From Methanolobus sp. ZRKC5 (GTDB taxonomy: Archaea; Halobacteriota; Methanosarcinia; Methanosarcinales; Methanosarcinaceae): a stretch of 64,000 bases of DNA. Positions 1 to 10,151 of the stretch are shown here, piece after piece. The stretch is from NCBI RefSeq assembly GCF_038446525.1, contig NZ_CP151792.1, forward strand, positions 1,116,001-1,180,000, written 5' to 3'. The notes under the pieces were generated by a model. It did no database searches and was not told the origin of the DNA. It saw nothing but the letters and a program-made list of their open reading frames with translations. Numbering within the stretch: the first letter of the stretch is position 1; each line of letters starts with the position of its first letter. Both the position numbers and the translations under genes were made by a program.

Positions 1-2
1 GG

Positions 3-719
3 TCAAACTTGTGGTATAAGGATAAACTGGACATAGTAAACAAGTATGTCAATGAGCATAGTGAAACTAAGAGACTATTAGATGTTGGTTGTGGAAATGG
101 ACTCTTACTTAAGTTTATGAATGATAATGGATGGGAAGCAACCGGAATAGAACCTTCATGTACAGCAAGTGAAAGAGCTAATTATTTAACCATCAATGTA
201 AACAATACAACGCTTGAAGATTTTGTTGAAGACAAGTGGCATGGATATTTTGATTTTATTAATTTGAAATGGGTTCTGGAACATGTACCAAACCCAACCG
301 AAATAATAAATATTTGTAAAGATTTGCTTAAAGAAGGAGGAATGATTTGTATAGAAGTTCCAAATGATTTCAATACACTTCAGCTAGAAACACAAAGATC
401 AAAACTGTGCAAATCCCATTATTGGTTGACAATACCTGATCACATTAACTACTTTGAGTTTTCCAGCTTAACTCAGTTATTAAAAAAATGCGGATTTGAC
501 ATTTATTTGCAGACTGCGGATTTTCCAATGGAATTCTTTCTGCTCATGGAAGATAACTATGTCGACAATAAGGAACTCGGAAGTAAATGTCATGAAAGAA
601 GAATGAATTTTGAAGTAAACATGAATGATGAAGTTCGAAGAAAAATATACAATTCAATGGCAAAATTAGGCATTGGAAGGACTTGCATAATATATGCGAC
701 ATTGAATCCAGATAAATAA
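3..719 (+). CDS. class I SAM-dependent methyltransferase, 5' end cut by window
   Basis: The protein is a SAM-dependent methyltransferase of the Methyltransf_23 type. The glycine-rich motif I (DVGCGNG) lies about 25 residues into the visible part, followed by an acidic strand end (GIEPS) and a later LKWVLEHVPNP stretch typical of these folds. The reading frame is open to the left edge of the window, so the true start is probably outside; a TTG at 9 has no ribosome-binding site. It precedes two glycosyltransferase-type genes and aglB on the same strand, so modification of a surface glycan or its lipid-linked precursor is a reasonable inference. The acceptor cannot be read from the sequence. Class confidence is high, substrate unknown. 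Confidence 0.8.
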   Translation, partial: SNLWYKDKLDIVNKYVNEHSETKRLLDVGCGNGLLLKFMNDNGWEATGIEPSCTASERANYLTINVNNTTLEDFVEDKWHGYFDFINLKWVLEHVPNPTEIINICKDLLKEGGMICIEVPNDFNTLQLETQRSKLCKSHYWLTIPDHINYFEFSSLTQLLKKCGFDIYLQTADFPMEFFLLMEDNYVDNKELGSKCHERRMNFEVNMNDEVRRKIYNSMAKLGIGRTCIIYATLNPDK

Positions 720-771
720 TAATGTATAATGATTATGTAATTTATATTTGTCATCACATTTTAAGGTTACT

Positions 772-2241
772 ATGAAAATACTTATCTACATGCCGTTTGC
801 CGATTGGGTACCCCATCTTGCAACCGATCTTGAAATAGCCATCAAGCACATTGAAGCAGGGGATGAGGTACACATTATACAGTGTTCTGGAGATTTACCG
901 GCTTGTGAACCAAACCCAAACCATCTTAAACTCACATGTTTTCTGTGCAAATCACGAAGAGATAAAGGGTTAGGTATTATAAAGCTCCCGGAAGAAAACC
1001 GACATGAGCTTGCTCTGGGTAGTTTTACAGAAAATATTGATATACCTGATTTTTCATCCATGGAAGAACTAAAGAGCTTTGAAGTTGATGGATTCGATGT
1101 TGGAATGGCAGTTGCTTCTTCACTTATCAGTATGGTGCGCGAACCTAGTCCTAATGTAATACAATACAAGCCATTTGTAAAAAAGAACCTGTTAATGGCA
1201 ATAGCCGTTTATAGAGCAACCAAACACCACCTTAAGCAAATAAATCCTGATGTATTCTACCTATTCAATGGAAGATATGCACCACTAAGACCTGCATTAA
1301 GAGCCGCACAGGATATGAAAATAAAAACGTATGTCCATGAGAGAGCAGGTGTTCTGAAAAAGTATTCACTAACTGAAGATACATATCCGCATGATATTGA
1401 ATACCAGAAGAAACAAATAGAGAAATATTGGGATAGAAATTCAGATAATACAAAAAAGAATGAAATTGCAATCAAATGGTTTGGAGACCGCAGAGGTGGA
1501 AAAGATCAAAGTTGGTATTCATTTACTAAATCTCAGGTAAAAGGAAATTTGCCAGAAGGTTTTGACCCCTCAAAAAGAAATATTGCAATTTACATTTCTT
1601 CCCAGGATGAATTTGAAGCCATAACTGGATGGAAAAACCAATTATATAGAAACCAGACAGAAGCACTAAAAGAACTTATTAATTTCAAAATCGATGATAA
1701 TATAATGTTCTATTTGAGAATACATCCTAATTTGAAAGGTTTGAAGAATACACAAACAAGAGAATTAACGGAATTAAGAGCTAAAAACCTGCATGTCATT
1801 CCTGCAGATTCTAAAATAGATTCATATGAATTAATGGACGCATGTGAAAAGATAATAACATTTGGGTCAACTGTTGGAATAGAAAGTGTATTCTGGGGCA
1901 AACCATCCATACTTATCGGTAGAGCAGTCTATGAGGACATAAAAGTATGCTATATACCATCTAACCATGAAGAACTTATTAATCTCATTAATCAAAAATT
2001 AGAGTCAATGGATAAAACAGGCGCAATCAAATTTGCATACTGGCAAGTATCTAACGGGCACGAATATACATATTACAAACCAGAGTCAGTAAGGCATGGT
2101 ATGTTCATGGGACAATATCTGAAAAATCCGCAAATTGAAAGACTTAAATCAAAACTTCTAGCAAAAAGTTGGATTTCAAAAATAATATTTAATGCAGCAT
2201 ACCTTATAAGAAAAATTAAGTGGAAGCTGCATCTTTCCTGA
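772..2241 (+). CDS. large glycan/capsule-type biosynthesis protein (GT-B-like)
   Basis: This 489-residue soluble protein resembles capsule-polysaccharide or CDP-glycerol-type transferases of the GT-B kind. The C-terminal half has the sugar-nucleotide-side pattern (YLRIHPN, then ITFGSTVGIESVFWGKPSI). The N-terminal half has a CxxC pair (C56, C59) of unknown role. I chose the ATG at 772 because AAGGT lies just upstream; the frame is open further upstream to a TTG at 748. It sits between a methyltransferase and a GT2 enzyme in a run ending with aglB, which suggests assembly of a surface or N-linked glycan. Donor and acceptor sugars cannot be read. Confidence 0.65.
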   Translation: MKILIYMPFADWVPHLATDLEIAIKHIEAGDEVHIIQCSGDLPACEPNPNHLKLTCFLCKSRRDKGLGIIKLPEENRHELALGSFTENIDIPDFSSMEELKSFEVDGFDVGMAVASSLISMVREPSPNVIQYKPFVKKNLLMAIAVYRATKHHLKQINPDVFYLFNGRYAPLRPALRAAQDMKIKTYVHERAGVLKKYSLTEDTYPHDIEYQKKQIEKYWDRNSDNTKKNEIAIKWFGDRRGGKDQSWYSFTKSQVKGNLPEGFDPSKRNIAIYISSQDEFEAITGWKNQLYRNQTEALKELINFKIDDNIMFYLRIHPNLKGLKNTQTRELTELRAKNLHVIPADSKIDSYELMDACEKIITFGSTVGIESVFWGKPSILIGRAVYEDIKVCYIPSNHEELINLINQKLESMDKTGAIKFAYWQVSNGHEYTYYKPESVRHGMFMGQYLKNPQIERLKSKLLAKSWISKIIFNAAYLIRKIKWKLHLS

Positions 2242-2322
2242 TAAAACGATTGCAACTATTATGAAATATAAATTAATTCAAAAAAAAACTAATTGTTGAA
2301 TAAATATAAATGGTTATAGCCA

Positions 2323-3462
2323 ATGTTACTACATATGATTGATCTGGTGTTAAGCTGGCAACTTTTGATACTGTTTGAAGTAGCTCTTTTTTCTTCATAT
2401 ACTTTTATAATGTATATCTATTCCAAAAAGGAAGAGGAACTCCCTATAGATGACAGGCTTCCAACGATAACATTGGTAATACCAATGTACAATGAAGAAA
2501 AAGTAATCAAGCAAAAAATTGAAAATACAGCTCTGCTCAATTATCCAGAGGAAAGACTGGAAGTTATATTATTAGACGATTACTCAACAGACGATTCTGA
2601 TGTGGTTTCAACGAATACCATCAATGAAAACTCCCTGAAAGCCAGAGTTGTTAAAAATGATGGTGGAAAAGGAAAGGCTAGGGGATTGAACTGGATATTT
2701 TCAAGAATCAACAATGATATTACAGTAATAACCGATGCAGATGCATTATTAAAAGAGGATGCTCTGTTGCAAGTAGCAAAGAATTTTGCTGACCCTAAAA
2801 TAGGGGGAGCTACAGGAAAAATAGTAATACTTTCTGATAAAGCCAGATTATCAAAATCACAGGAGGATTCTTATCGCTTTTATTTTGATGTCTGGAGACA
2901 GGGAGAAAGTAATATCTCATCTGTTTCTGTATGCAACGGTCCGTTAATGGCTTTCAGGACTGAACTGTTACATAAAATAAAGATAGATCAAAACGTCTAT
3001 GCAGATGATTCTGATATGCTTTACAAAATCATTCGACTGGGATACAGAGTGGTGTATGATAAGAAAACAGTGGTATACGAACGTGTTCCACTAACTGTTA
3101 AGGGGCGCACCATCCAGAAAATGAAAAGGATTAACGGTTTAAGAAGGGTTTATCTGAATAATCTCAGCTTTCTAGGAAAAGGAAGTTTTGGCAAAATAAT
3201 ATACCCCTATGCATTACTTACACATATTGTTTCTCCACTGATTGTTTTACTATTAACCCTTCTGTATCCATTTATAATTCTTAAAGAACCTTTGTATTTG
3301 GTACTTCTTATATTATTGATTATTCCAAAAATCGGAGGATTAATGCTATCTTTTGTTACAACTCAATTGATTATGAATTTTTCATTCCTGGTACCAACAG
3401 GTGGTTCTTGGGAAGCAGTAGAAGATGCAAGATATGACCTGAATTTAACAAACGATAAATAA
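2323..3462 (+). CDS. membrane glycosyltransferase family 2
   Basis: A GT2 glycosyltransferase of 379 residues transfers a sugar from a nucleotide- or lipid-linked donor at the cytoplasmic face of the membrane. An N-terminal membrane segment (about residues 8-30) is followed by the GT-A signature IPMYNEE, the DDYSTDD strand, and the metal-binding D138-A-D140. Two or three hydrophobic segments fill residues 290-360. The AT-rich upstream stretch has no clear ribosome-binding site, so the start is tentative. Position 70 bp before aglB suggests a role in building the N-glycan precursor. Confidence 0.8.
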   Translation: MLLHMIDLVLSWQLLILFEVALFSSYTFIMYIYSKKEEELPIDDRLPTITLVIPMYNEEKVIKQKIENTALLNYPEERLEVILLDDYSTDDSDVVSTNTINENSLKARVVKNDGGKGKARGLNWIFSRINNDITVITDADALLKEDALLQVAKNFADPKIGGATGKIVILSDKARLSKSQEDSYRFYFDVWRQGESNISSVSVCNGPLMAFRTELLHKIKIDQNVYADDSDMLYKIIRLGYRVVYDKKTVVYERVPLTVKGRTIQKMKRINGLRRVYLNNLSFLGKGSFGKIIYPYALLTHIVSPLIVLLLTLLYPFIILKEPLYLVLLILLIIPKIGGLMLSFVTTQLIMNFSFLVPTGGSWEAVEDARYDLNLTNDK

Positions 3463-3531
3463 AAAGCAGTTCATTGAAAATAATTAGTTTTATTGTGCTA
3501 AAGAATTAAAGTAATTTGAGAGAAAAAGCAA

Positions 3532-5991
3532 ATGACCACCGAAAGCAAACCACCAAAAATAATTGGAGACAAGTTGATACATCTGGGAGTAATAATACTT
3601 TCATTGCTTGTCTCTATCTACATTAGAACAATACCCAAAGCAGGCGTGTTTATCTCAGACACATTTGTACGTTTTGGAGGGAATGACCCTTGGTACCATT
3701 TAAGGAATGTCGAGTCAATAGTACAGAATTATCCAAACATGCTGTGGTTTGACGCTTATACTCAATATCCCAATGGTGGAAACCAGGTATTTGCTCCACT
3801 ATTTGACTATTTTCTCTCAACCGTAATATGGATAATCGGACTTGGCACTCCCAGTCAGGACTTGATTAATACATTGTGCGCTTATAATCCTGTCATTTTG
3901 GGTGCACTTGTCATTATCCCCACATACTTTTTCACAAAGAATATTTTTGGCAGTAGAGCAGCGCTATTAGCAGCATTTTTCATAGCAATAGCACCAGGAC
4001 AGTTCCTATCAAGGTCTATAATTGGATTCAACGATCACCACATTGCTGAAACGTTACTAACAACTATTATAGCAATGTTCATGGTAATAATGCTGAAAAA
4101 AGCAAGTGAACACGAAATAACGTTTGAAATGATCAAAAATAAGGATCTTTCTACCTTTAAAGTAGTACTGCCTTATATGTTGTTGACAGGGGTGGCACTT
4201 GGGGCATACTCACTTACATGGATTGGTGCTATATTCTTTAGCTTCGTGATCGGTGTCTATATAACCATACAATTTTGCATAGATCACATGCACAAAAGAT
4301 CCAATGATTATCTGGCAATCTCAGGAATGATAATCTTTGCTGTTGCACTTATAATGGTTTTAGCAACACCATATATAGGAAGTACAAAACCACTTGCAAT
4401 TAAAGGTCTGGTTGCCGGAATAATTGCATTCCCTGTCCTGAGTCTGATGTCAACGATGATGAACAAAAAAGCAATAAAAAAATCATATTATCCTCTTGCA
4501 ATTTCCATCTTTTTTGTAGTGGGAGTGGGAGTTGCTAAATTGGTATCTGAGTCTGCTTACGCCCTCATAACAAGTGTATTCAGTTTTTTCATGCGCACTG
4601 GTGGCGGACTTACCATTGCGGAAGCCTCCCCTCTTTTATCCATTGGAGGCCAATTCTCCTTCCAGCCAATCTGGTACAACTTCGGAGCAATGGGGTACAT
4701 TTCATTTATTGCACTGGCAATACTCACCTACAAAGCATTTACCCAGAAAAACACACCTGAAAACACGTTTCTTATTGTATGGACACTCATGATTATCTGG
4801 GCCATGCTCCAGCAGAACCGCTTCGCATACTACTATTCAGTCAATGCAGCAATACTCTGTGCATGGGTAAACATCAAAATTCTGAAACTTGCTGGATGGA
4901 AAAATCTGATGGATAGCATTAAATCAAAATCATTCAGCGCTAAAAACATAAAAGCTATGCACATACTTTCAGCTGCATTTATAATACTTGTTCTTGTATA
5001 CCCAAGCTACAGCCTGGCAATGCAGCAGACACAGGGAACCAGTGGCCCCAATGGTTACTGGATTGAGGCAACCACATGGCTCAGATACAACACTCCTGAT
5101 CCTGGACTTGATTACTATGAAAGCTACGAAATTCCTGCTGATGGTGAAAGTTACAAATACCCCGATGCAGCATACGGTGTAATGTCCTGGTGGGATTACG
5201 GACACTGGATAGAAGTCATAGGACATCGCATACCAAATGCTAATCCTTTCCAAAAGGGAATTGGCGGACGCACAAATAGTATCGATGAAGAGAACCTCCC
5301 AGGAGCCTCTACTTTCTTCACAGCTCCTTCTGAGGAAACTGCAACAGAAGTGCTTGAGGCCATACACCCTGATCCTGAGAAAGCAGGTGCACGTTACATT
5401 GTTTCAGATGTTGAAATGGCTACAGGAAAATTCTATGCTATGACTGCCTGGACACTGGACACTGACAACTACTACATACCAGTGCAAACTGATGTTGGCT
5501 ACCAGAATGTGCCTGGTCCAAGGTATTACGATTCAATGGAAGCAAGACTTCATATATTCGATGCTAGTGGACTAAAACAGTATCGTATGGTATATGAATC
5601 ACCTATTGGAAGCACACAGGAGCCAGGATATAAGAACGTCTACAATGTGCTCTATGGCGGGACATTGACCGAAGAAAACACAGGATATGTGAAGATATTC
5701 GAGTACGTTGAAGGTGCAACAATCACAGGAACAGCACCTGTTAATGAAACAGTAACAATCAGCAACAATATACTCACAAACCAGATGAGGACGTTTACTT
5801 ACACGCAGTCAACCACATCTGATGGCACATATTCTTTCACCGTACCTTATTCAACAACAGGCCCGATAGAAGGTGAAACACAATTTGATACTATGCCTGC
5901 AGGCCCTTATACAATAAGCTATGGAACTGTCACAGAACAAGTCAGCGTCAGTGAAACAGATGTCCTGAATGGGAACACGATAGAAGTGTGA
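3532..5991 (+). CDS. aglB: archaeal oligosaccharyltransferase AglB (STT3 family)
   Basis: AglB transfers a lipid-linked oligosaccharide to Asn in N-X-S/T sites of secreted proteins such as S-layer and archaellin, acting on the outer face of the membrane. The 819-residue protein has about a dozen hydrophobic segments in the first 500 residues. The acidic loop motif near GGNDPWYHLRN supplies metal ligands, TIAE (361-364) corresponds to the SVSE/TIXE loop, and the catalytic WWDYG is at 553-557. The last 85 residues look like a beta-sandwich outside the catalytic core. Neighbouring sugar-transfer genes upstream fit an agl-type cluster. Family assignment is secure; glycan composition is unknown. 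Confidence 0.95.
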   Translation: MTTESKPPKIIGDKLIHLGVIILSLLVSIYIRTIPKAGVFISDTFVRFGGNDPWYHLRNVESIVQNYPNMLWFDAYTQYPNGGNQVFAPLFDYFLSTVIWIIGLGTPSQDLINTLCAYNPVILGALVIIPTYFFTKNIFGSRAALLAAFFIAIAPGQFLSRSIIGFNDHHIAETLLTTIIAMFMVIMLKKASEHEITFEMIKNKDLSTFKVVLPYMLLTGVALGAYSLTWIGAIFFSFVIGVYITIQFCIDHMHKRSNDYLAISGMIIFAVALIMVLATPYIGSTKPLAIKGLVAGIIAFPVLSLMSTMMNKKAIKKSYYPLAISIFFVVGVGVAKLVSESAYALITSVFSFFMRTGGGLTIAEASPLLSIGGQFSFQPIWYNFGAMGYISFIALAILTYKAFTQKNTPENTFLIVWTLMIIWAMLQQNRFAYYYSVNAAILCAWVNIKILKLAGWKNLMDSIKSKSFSAKNIKAMHILSAAFIILVLVYPSYSLAMQQTQGTSGPNGYWIEATTWLRYNTPDPGLDYYESYEIPADGESYKYPDAAYGVMSWWDYGHWIEVIGHRIPNANPFQKGIGGRTNSIDEENLPGASTFFTAPSEETATEVLEAIHPDPEKAGARYIVSDVEMATGKFYAMTAWTLDTDNYYIPVQTDVGYQNVPGPRYYDSMEARLHIFDASGLKQYRMVYESPIGSTQEPGYKNVYNVLYGGTLTEENTGYVKIFEYVEGATITGTAPVNETVTISNNILTNQMRTFTYTQSTTSDGTYSFTVPYSTTGPIEGETQFDTMPAGPYTISYGTVTEQVSVSETDVLNGNTIEV

Positions 5992-6082
5992 GAACTTCTT
6001 TCCCATTCCATCTTTACTTTTTTTAATTATTTCCCGACACTTACAAATAACATCAGGCAGAAGCTAGCTCTAAGGTGATATA

Positions 6083-6571
6083 TTGGACAATATAATCAAG
6101 GGAAAAGCATGGACATTCGGCAGTGATATCGATACCGATGTCATAATTCCCGGAAAATACCTGCGCACAACAGACATGCAGGTCTTTGCAGATCATGCTA
6201 TGGAAGGAATAGACCCCGAGTTCTCAAAAAAGGTTGAAAAAGGAGACGTAATTGTTGCAGATGACAATTTTGGCTGTGGCTCGTCCAGAGAACAGGCAGC
6301 ATTAGCCCTGAAATATGCAGGTGTTGCATGTGTAGTGGCAAGGTCTTTTGGGAGAATATTCTTCAGGAACGCCATCAATGTAGGACTGCCACTCATGGAA
6401 GCAGATGTACAGTGCAGTGAAGGAGATGAAGTTGAAATTGATCTGCTTCAGGGAACTGTTAAAGTAAATGGCAAAGTATTTCATGGAAACAAACTTCCGG
6501 ACTTCCTTCTTGAAATGCTGACAAATGGCGGGCTTGTAGCCCAGCGTAAAGAAACGAAGAACTCACAGTAA
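6083..6571 (+). CDS. homoaconitase / 3-isopropylmalate dehydratase small subunit
   Basis: This is the swivelling small subunit (162 residues) of an aconitase-family hydro-lyase that works with an Fe-S large subunit not in this window. The start is TTG with a strong AAGGTGAT site 5 bases upstream. The loop that sets substrate choice reads YLRT (Y26-T29). In the characterised Methanocaldococcus jannaschii pair, an Arg at this place marks homoaconitase (coenzyme B pathway), whereas isopropylmalate isomerase lacks it. AksE-type function is therefore favoured over LeuD, though many archaeal proteins with this motif are annotated leuD. The catalytic GCGSSREQ loop is intact. The next two genes follow with 3-bp spacing and then overlap, indicating one operon. 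Confidence 0.85.
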   Translation: MDNIIKGKAWTFGSDIDTDVIIPGKYLRTTDMQVFADHAMEGIDPEFSKKVEKGDVIVADDNFGCGSSREQAALALKYAGVACVVARSFGRIFFRNAINVGLPLMEADVQCSEGDEVEIDLLQGTVKVNGKVFHGNKLPDFLLEMLTNGGLVAQRKETKNSQ

Positions 6572-6574
6572 CAT

Positions 6575-7444
6575 ATGATGAATATGATATTTCCCGATGA
6601 ATACAAACGTGTAGGCCACAGCAGGGAACTACATGACGGTGAAGATAAACGTATATACTTCCTTACGAAGTACATGATAGTCGAACACTGTAATGGTGAG
6701 AGAAACTACACTCTTTATGAAGTAAATCATCATGGAGACGATCTGCTAAGAGATGTTGAATCCCTAAAAGTACTGGCTTCAGGTGAAGAGATAAACCACT
6801 ATGATAAAGAACTGAATATCAAAGACAGGACACTCCTCATAGAAACTGCATCAAACATCTGCAAGGGAAATATCAATACAGTAATATTCACAGGTATCGA
6901 CAAACATCTGACCTTTGTACATAAGCCTGATCTTTCCGCAATTCTGGATATTGAAATAGTGGATGTAGTACCACCTGAACCTTCCTGGCTTTCAAGTGTT
7001 GTACGAAGACTGGAAAAAAGCGGGATATTCGGAGACCTTATGATCAGGTTCTCAGAGAACCTTACAGACCTTCGAAGATTTGAGGGTGAAAATACTGTAT
7101 TCCCATGTTCGTCTTCCGGCCTGAAAGGGAAATGTCTTGATTGTGACACGATTGAGGAAGATGGTGCATTGTTGGTTGGGTGTGAGATCTCAAAAACCCT
7201 TTTTGAATCAAGATTCCCGGAGCGCGAGTATTCATTTGTGAATATATGCCCTTTCAAATCCGATGTGTTCAAACCATCAAAACATTTCATAACGAGATGT
7301 TGCCGCTCAGAGAAATCAGGAATCGTCACTATTAATGGCATACGTGGAGCAATGGTCCACTGGGGATCATCGGAATTCGATGTTGCTAAAGCAATATGGG
7401 ATCTTGTTGAAGATATAAGAGGAAATAAAGAGGAACTAGCATGA
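6575..7444 (+). CDS. conserved methanogen protein of unknown function, Cys-rich C-terminal half
   Basis: I do not recognise a characterised family. The 289-residue soluble protein has no membrane segment. Its C-terminal half has a set of cysteines (CSSSGLKGKCLDC, then single Cys, then a CC pair) that could bind a metal or Fe-S cluster, followed by a glycine-rich segment (INGIRGAMVHWGSSEFD). It begins 3 bp after the dehydratase small subunit and its stop overlaps the dehydrogenase start (ATGA). Such coupling suggests a part in the same 2-oxoacid elongation pathway, for example as an assembly or regulatory factor. That role is inference only. Confidence 0.75.
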   Translation: MMNMIFPDEYKRVGHSRELHDGEDKRIYFLTKYMIVEHCNGERNYTLYEVNHHGDDLLRDVESLKVLASGEEINHYDKELNIKDRTLLIETASNICKGNINTVIFTGIDKHLTFVHKPDLSAILDIEIVDVVPPEPSWLSSVVRRLEKSGIFGDLMIRFSENLTDLRRFEGENTVFPCSSSGLKGKCLDCDTIEEDGALLVGCEISKTLFESRFPEREYSFVNICPFKSDVFKPSKHFITRCCRSEKSGIVTINGIRGAMVHWGSSEFDVAKAIWDLVEDIRGNKEELA

Positions 7445-8439
7445 AACTGGCAGTTGTCGAAGGTGATGGAGTCGGGAAAGAAGTAATTCCAGCAGCAATC
7501 GAGGTACTTGACGCACTATGCCTTGATGTTGAAAAAGTACCTGTGGAACTTGGTTATGGAAAATGGGAGAAGACAGGCTCTGCAATAACCGATGAAGATA
7601 TAGTGACACTGAAAGAGTGTGATTGTGTATTCTTCGGTGCTGTGACAACGCCACCAGACCCTAATTATAAAAGTGTACTCCTCACAATCCGAAAAGAACT
7701 GGACATGTATGCAAATGTCCGTCCAATTCGCCCTCTACCCTCAGTGAAAGGTATTCATGACCGCAATGATTTTAATTTTATCATTGTAAGGGAAAATACA
7801 GAAGGACTGTATTCGGGCATCGAGGAAATAGGGGACGATGCATCCTTCACTAAGAGAGTGATTACGAGAAAAGGATCAAAGAGAATTACTGATTACGCAT
7901 GCAAACTTGCCAAGAGCAGGATGAACAAACTGACAATAGTCCATAAATCCAACGTCATGAAGTCTGACAACCTATTTCTTGATGTTTCCCGTCAGGCTGC
8001 AATAGACGCAGGAGTAGTTCACCGGGATGAACTTGTGGATTCTTTTGCCTATAACCTCATTACATCTCCCTGGAATTATGATGTCATAGTTACAACCAAC
8101 CTCTTTGGAGACATCCTGAGCGATATGTCAGGTGCCCTGATTGGAGGACTCGGCCTTCTGCCCAGTGCTAACATCGGAGAAAAATATGCCTTCTTTGAAC
8201 CAGTACATGGCAGTGCCCCTGATATCGCTGGCAAGAACATTGCAAACCCTATTGCTGCCATACTCAGCCTGAAAATGCTCCTTGAATGGCATGGCAACCT
8301 CGCAGAGGCAGCCATTGTTGAGGAAGCTGTCGATGCCGCACTCAATATGGGCGTTTGTACGCCAGACCTTGGTGGCAAATACACTACTTCGGAAGTTGGC
8401 GATATTATTGCACAATACATAAAAACAAGAATAGAATAA
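7441..8439 (+). CDS. 3-isopropylmalate / homoisocitrate dehydrogenase
   Basis: An NAD(P)-dependent beta-decarboxylating dehydrogenase of 332 residues. It oxidises and decarboxylates 3-isopropylmalate (leucine) or homoisocitrate-type acids (2-oxosuberate for coenzyme B). Visible signatures are the N-terminal GDGVGKEV, the substrate-binding RENTEGLYSG and the metal-binding TNLFGDILSD, followed by the cofactor region EPVHGSAPDIAGKNIANP. The start overlaps the upstream stop in an ATGA junction. Because the partner dehydratase carries the homoaconitase-type loop, AksF is as likely as LeuB; sequence alone does not decide this. Confidence 0.85.
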   Translation: MKLAVVEGDGVGKEVIPAAIEVLDALCLDVEKVPVELGYGKWEKTGSAITDEDIVTLKECDCVFFGAVTTPPDPNYKSVLLTIRKELDMYANVRPIRPLPSVKGIHDRNDFNFIIVRENTEGLYSGIEEIGDDASFTKRVITRKGSKRITDYACKLAKSRMNKLTIVHKSNVMKSDNLFLDVSRQAAIDAGVVHRDELVDSFAYNLITSPWNYDVIVTTNLFGDILSDMSGALIGGLGLLPSANIGEKYAFFEPVHGSAPDIAGKNIANPIAAILSLKMLLEWHGNLAEAAIVEEAVDAALNMGVCTPDLGGKYTTSEVGDIIAQYIKTRIE

Positions 8440-8486
8440 AAACCATGACGGCTTTTTATTCTTTTGTATCTTTTTAATGTCTTTTT
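8440..8486. terminator. T-rich spacer between convergent genes
   Basis: The 47 bp between the dehydrogenase (plus strand) and arlJ (minus strand) hold several T runs on the plus strand (CTTTTTATTC, CTTTTTAATG, CTTTTTTC). Archaeal termination uses oligo-T tracts, so this is a likely terminator for the dehydrogenase operon. No clear hairpin is seen. Confidence 0.45.
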
Positions 8487-10142
8487 TCAACTTAGATTCA
8501 GCAACGAAGATACACCCGACATCGTGACTACTGCACTTGCACCGGATATCCAGACCATTATCACAAAATCAGTGGTAGCACTCAGCATATGTCCCCCATC
8601 CACTATCCTGATTAGAATAGCAGACATCAGGGAATGACCAACCATTATCAACATGACCATGTTTGAAAGTGTCTCGATGCTACCTACATTTGTATACAGT
8701 ACCATTCCCATGGACATTCCAGGAGGCATTTCCACAGCTGAGAACATATCCTGCATAAGTCCGACCACACCAAGTGAGATGTACATTGTAAAGCCTATAC
8801 CACCTGTCAGACCATACAGGACCCCAACAAGACTTCCGGCAGATTGAGATCTTTTTTTCCTGAGAGTTACAATCTTGTGGAAGTTGGTTGCTATTATATC
8901 CCCTATGACCTCTGGCTGACCACCCAGATTAGTGGACTGCACAAACATTACAGAAAAACGCTGTATGAGATTGCTGCCAGTGTTGGCTCCAAAATAGTCC
9001 CATGAACCAAATTTATCTATCCTGGTCACAAGCATCTTATAGAGATTGTTCACATCTTTTGTAAGAGGACCGAAATCATGTGCCCTCAAAGCTTTGAGCG
9101 CATCATCAATAACACCACCCCTTGCACCGGCAGAGCTTCCAAGAGAACGGATAAATGCAGGGAAGTTCTCATCTTTCCTTCTGATACTTCGTTCGATCTT
9201 CTTTGAAATATAACCAGTGTAAGCAAGTGGAGTTATGACCATAGCTACGGCAATTGAAGTTTCGATCTTTCCATAAAGAGCTACTGCAATAAACATAATA
9301 ATACAGCCAGCTATAGAAACTGGAATTGAACGGTATAATTTTAACTTGTTTTCCGTAAGATTAGAAGAACTACTCCATACCGGATCTTTTGGTATCTTAC
9401 TTTTTGTGAACAGCACCATAACAAGATCCGTTACAAGGAAAACAAGCACGACCATGCCCATCAATAACTCTGCATTCATACCTGTGATAACAGGCATAAT
9501 AACTGCAAAGGATGCCATGAATATCAAAGACATCACAAGAGATACGAATAGTTCCTTTATGATTTCAACGACATAAAGGGCACCCATATACATGGATTCA
9601 TACTCATTCATTACCACACCCTGCTCTGCGAAAAGGAAGGACTTTACATTTTCTCCTGACTGAAGGGCGTGTGCAAACCTATCAAGGAAGTCTTCAAATA
9701 TTATAGAAGGGGTTCTTTTAGAAACAAAACGACAGGCTTCAGCAAGGCTGAGATGCCATACCATAACAAGGTCATATATCTTTTTCGTTTCCTCTGCAAG
9801 TTCCTGATAATCCTCATTTTCCGACACTATGCGGACTATATCTATCCGTGGGGTCTCTGCTGTGGCAATAGACCCCATCTGGGTAATATAGTAGTGCATA
9901 TTATTGTCCATACGAGATGCTTTGGCATCAAGAATGGATAAAGGATAGGACAAAGCAAAGATGATGCATATGACAGGTATCAATACCGGTATGTACTTGG
10001 CCGGACCGGTAAAAAGTGTAGGAAAGACAATCAAGAGAAATATAGAAAAAATAAAACCGAATGATATTATAGGTAAGGCAAATTTTTTAGCATAGGCCTT
10101 GGGTTCCATTCCAATATTCTTGAATGCCTTTTCATAGCTCAT
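8487..10142 (-). CDS. arlJ: archaellum membrane platform protein ArlJ (FlaJ)
   Basis: ArlJ is the polytopic membrane platform that couples the ArlI motor ATPase to the growing archaellum filament. The protein (about 551 residues) is TadC/GspF-like, with hydrophobic segments near the N-terminus, in the middle (FVSLVMSLIFMASFAVIMP) and at the C-terminus. I chose the ATG at 10142 because AGGTGAG lies 4 bases upstream. A GTG at 10151 would begin inside that site. The last codon of arlI is TAG and directly abuts this frame, so arlI and arlJ are in the same reading frame. Last gene of the arl operon. Confidence 0.9.
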   Translation of the reverse strand: MSYEKAFKNIGMEPKAYAKKFALPIISFGFIFSIFLLIVFPTLFTGPAKYIPVLIPVICIIFALSYPLSILDAKASRMDNNMHYYITQMGSIATAETPRIDIVRIVSENEDYQELAEETKKIYDLVMVWHLSLAEACRFVSKRTPSIIFEDFLDRFAHALQSGENVKSFLFAEQGVVMNEYESMYMGALYVVEIIKELFVSLVMSLIFMASFAVIMPVITGMNAELLMGMVVLVFLVTDLVMVLFTKSKIPKDPVWSSSSNLTENKLKLYRSIPVSIAGCIIMFIAVALYGKIETSIAVAMVITPLAYTGYISKKIERSIRRKDENFPAFIRSLGSSAGARGGVIDDALKALRAHDFGPLTKDVNNLYKMLVTRIDKFGSWDYFGANTGSNLIQRFSVMFVQSTNLGGQPEVIGDIIATNFHKIVTLRKKRSQSAGSLVGVLYGLTGGIGFTMYISLGVVGLMQDMFSAVEMPPGMSMGMVLYTNVGSIETLSNMVMLIMVGHSLMSAILIRIVDGGHMLSATTDFVIMVWISGASAVVTMSGVSSLLNLS

Positions 10143-10151
10143 GAAACTCAC

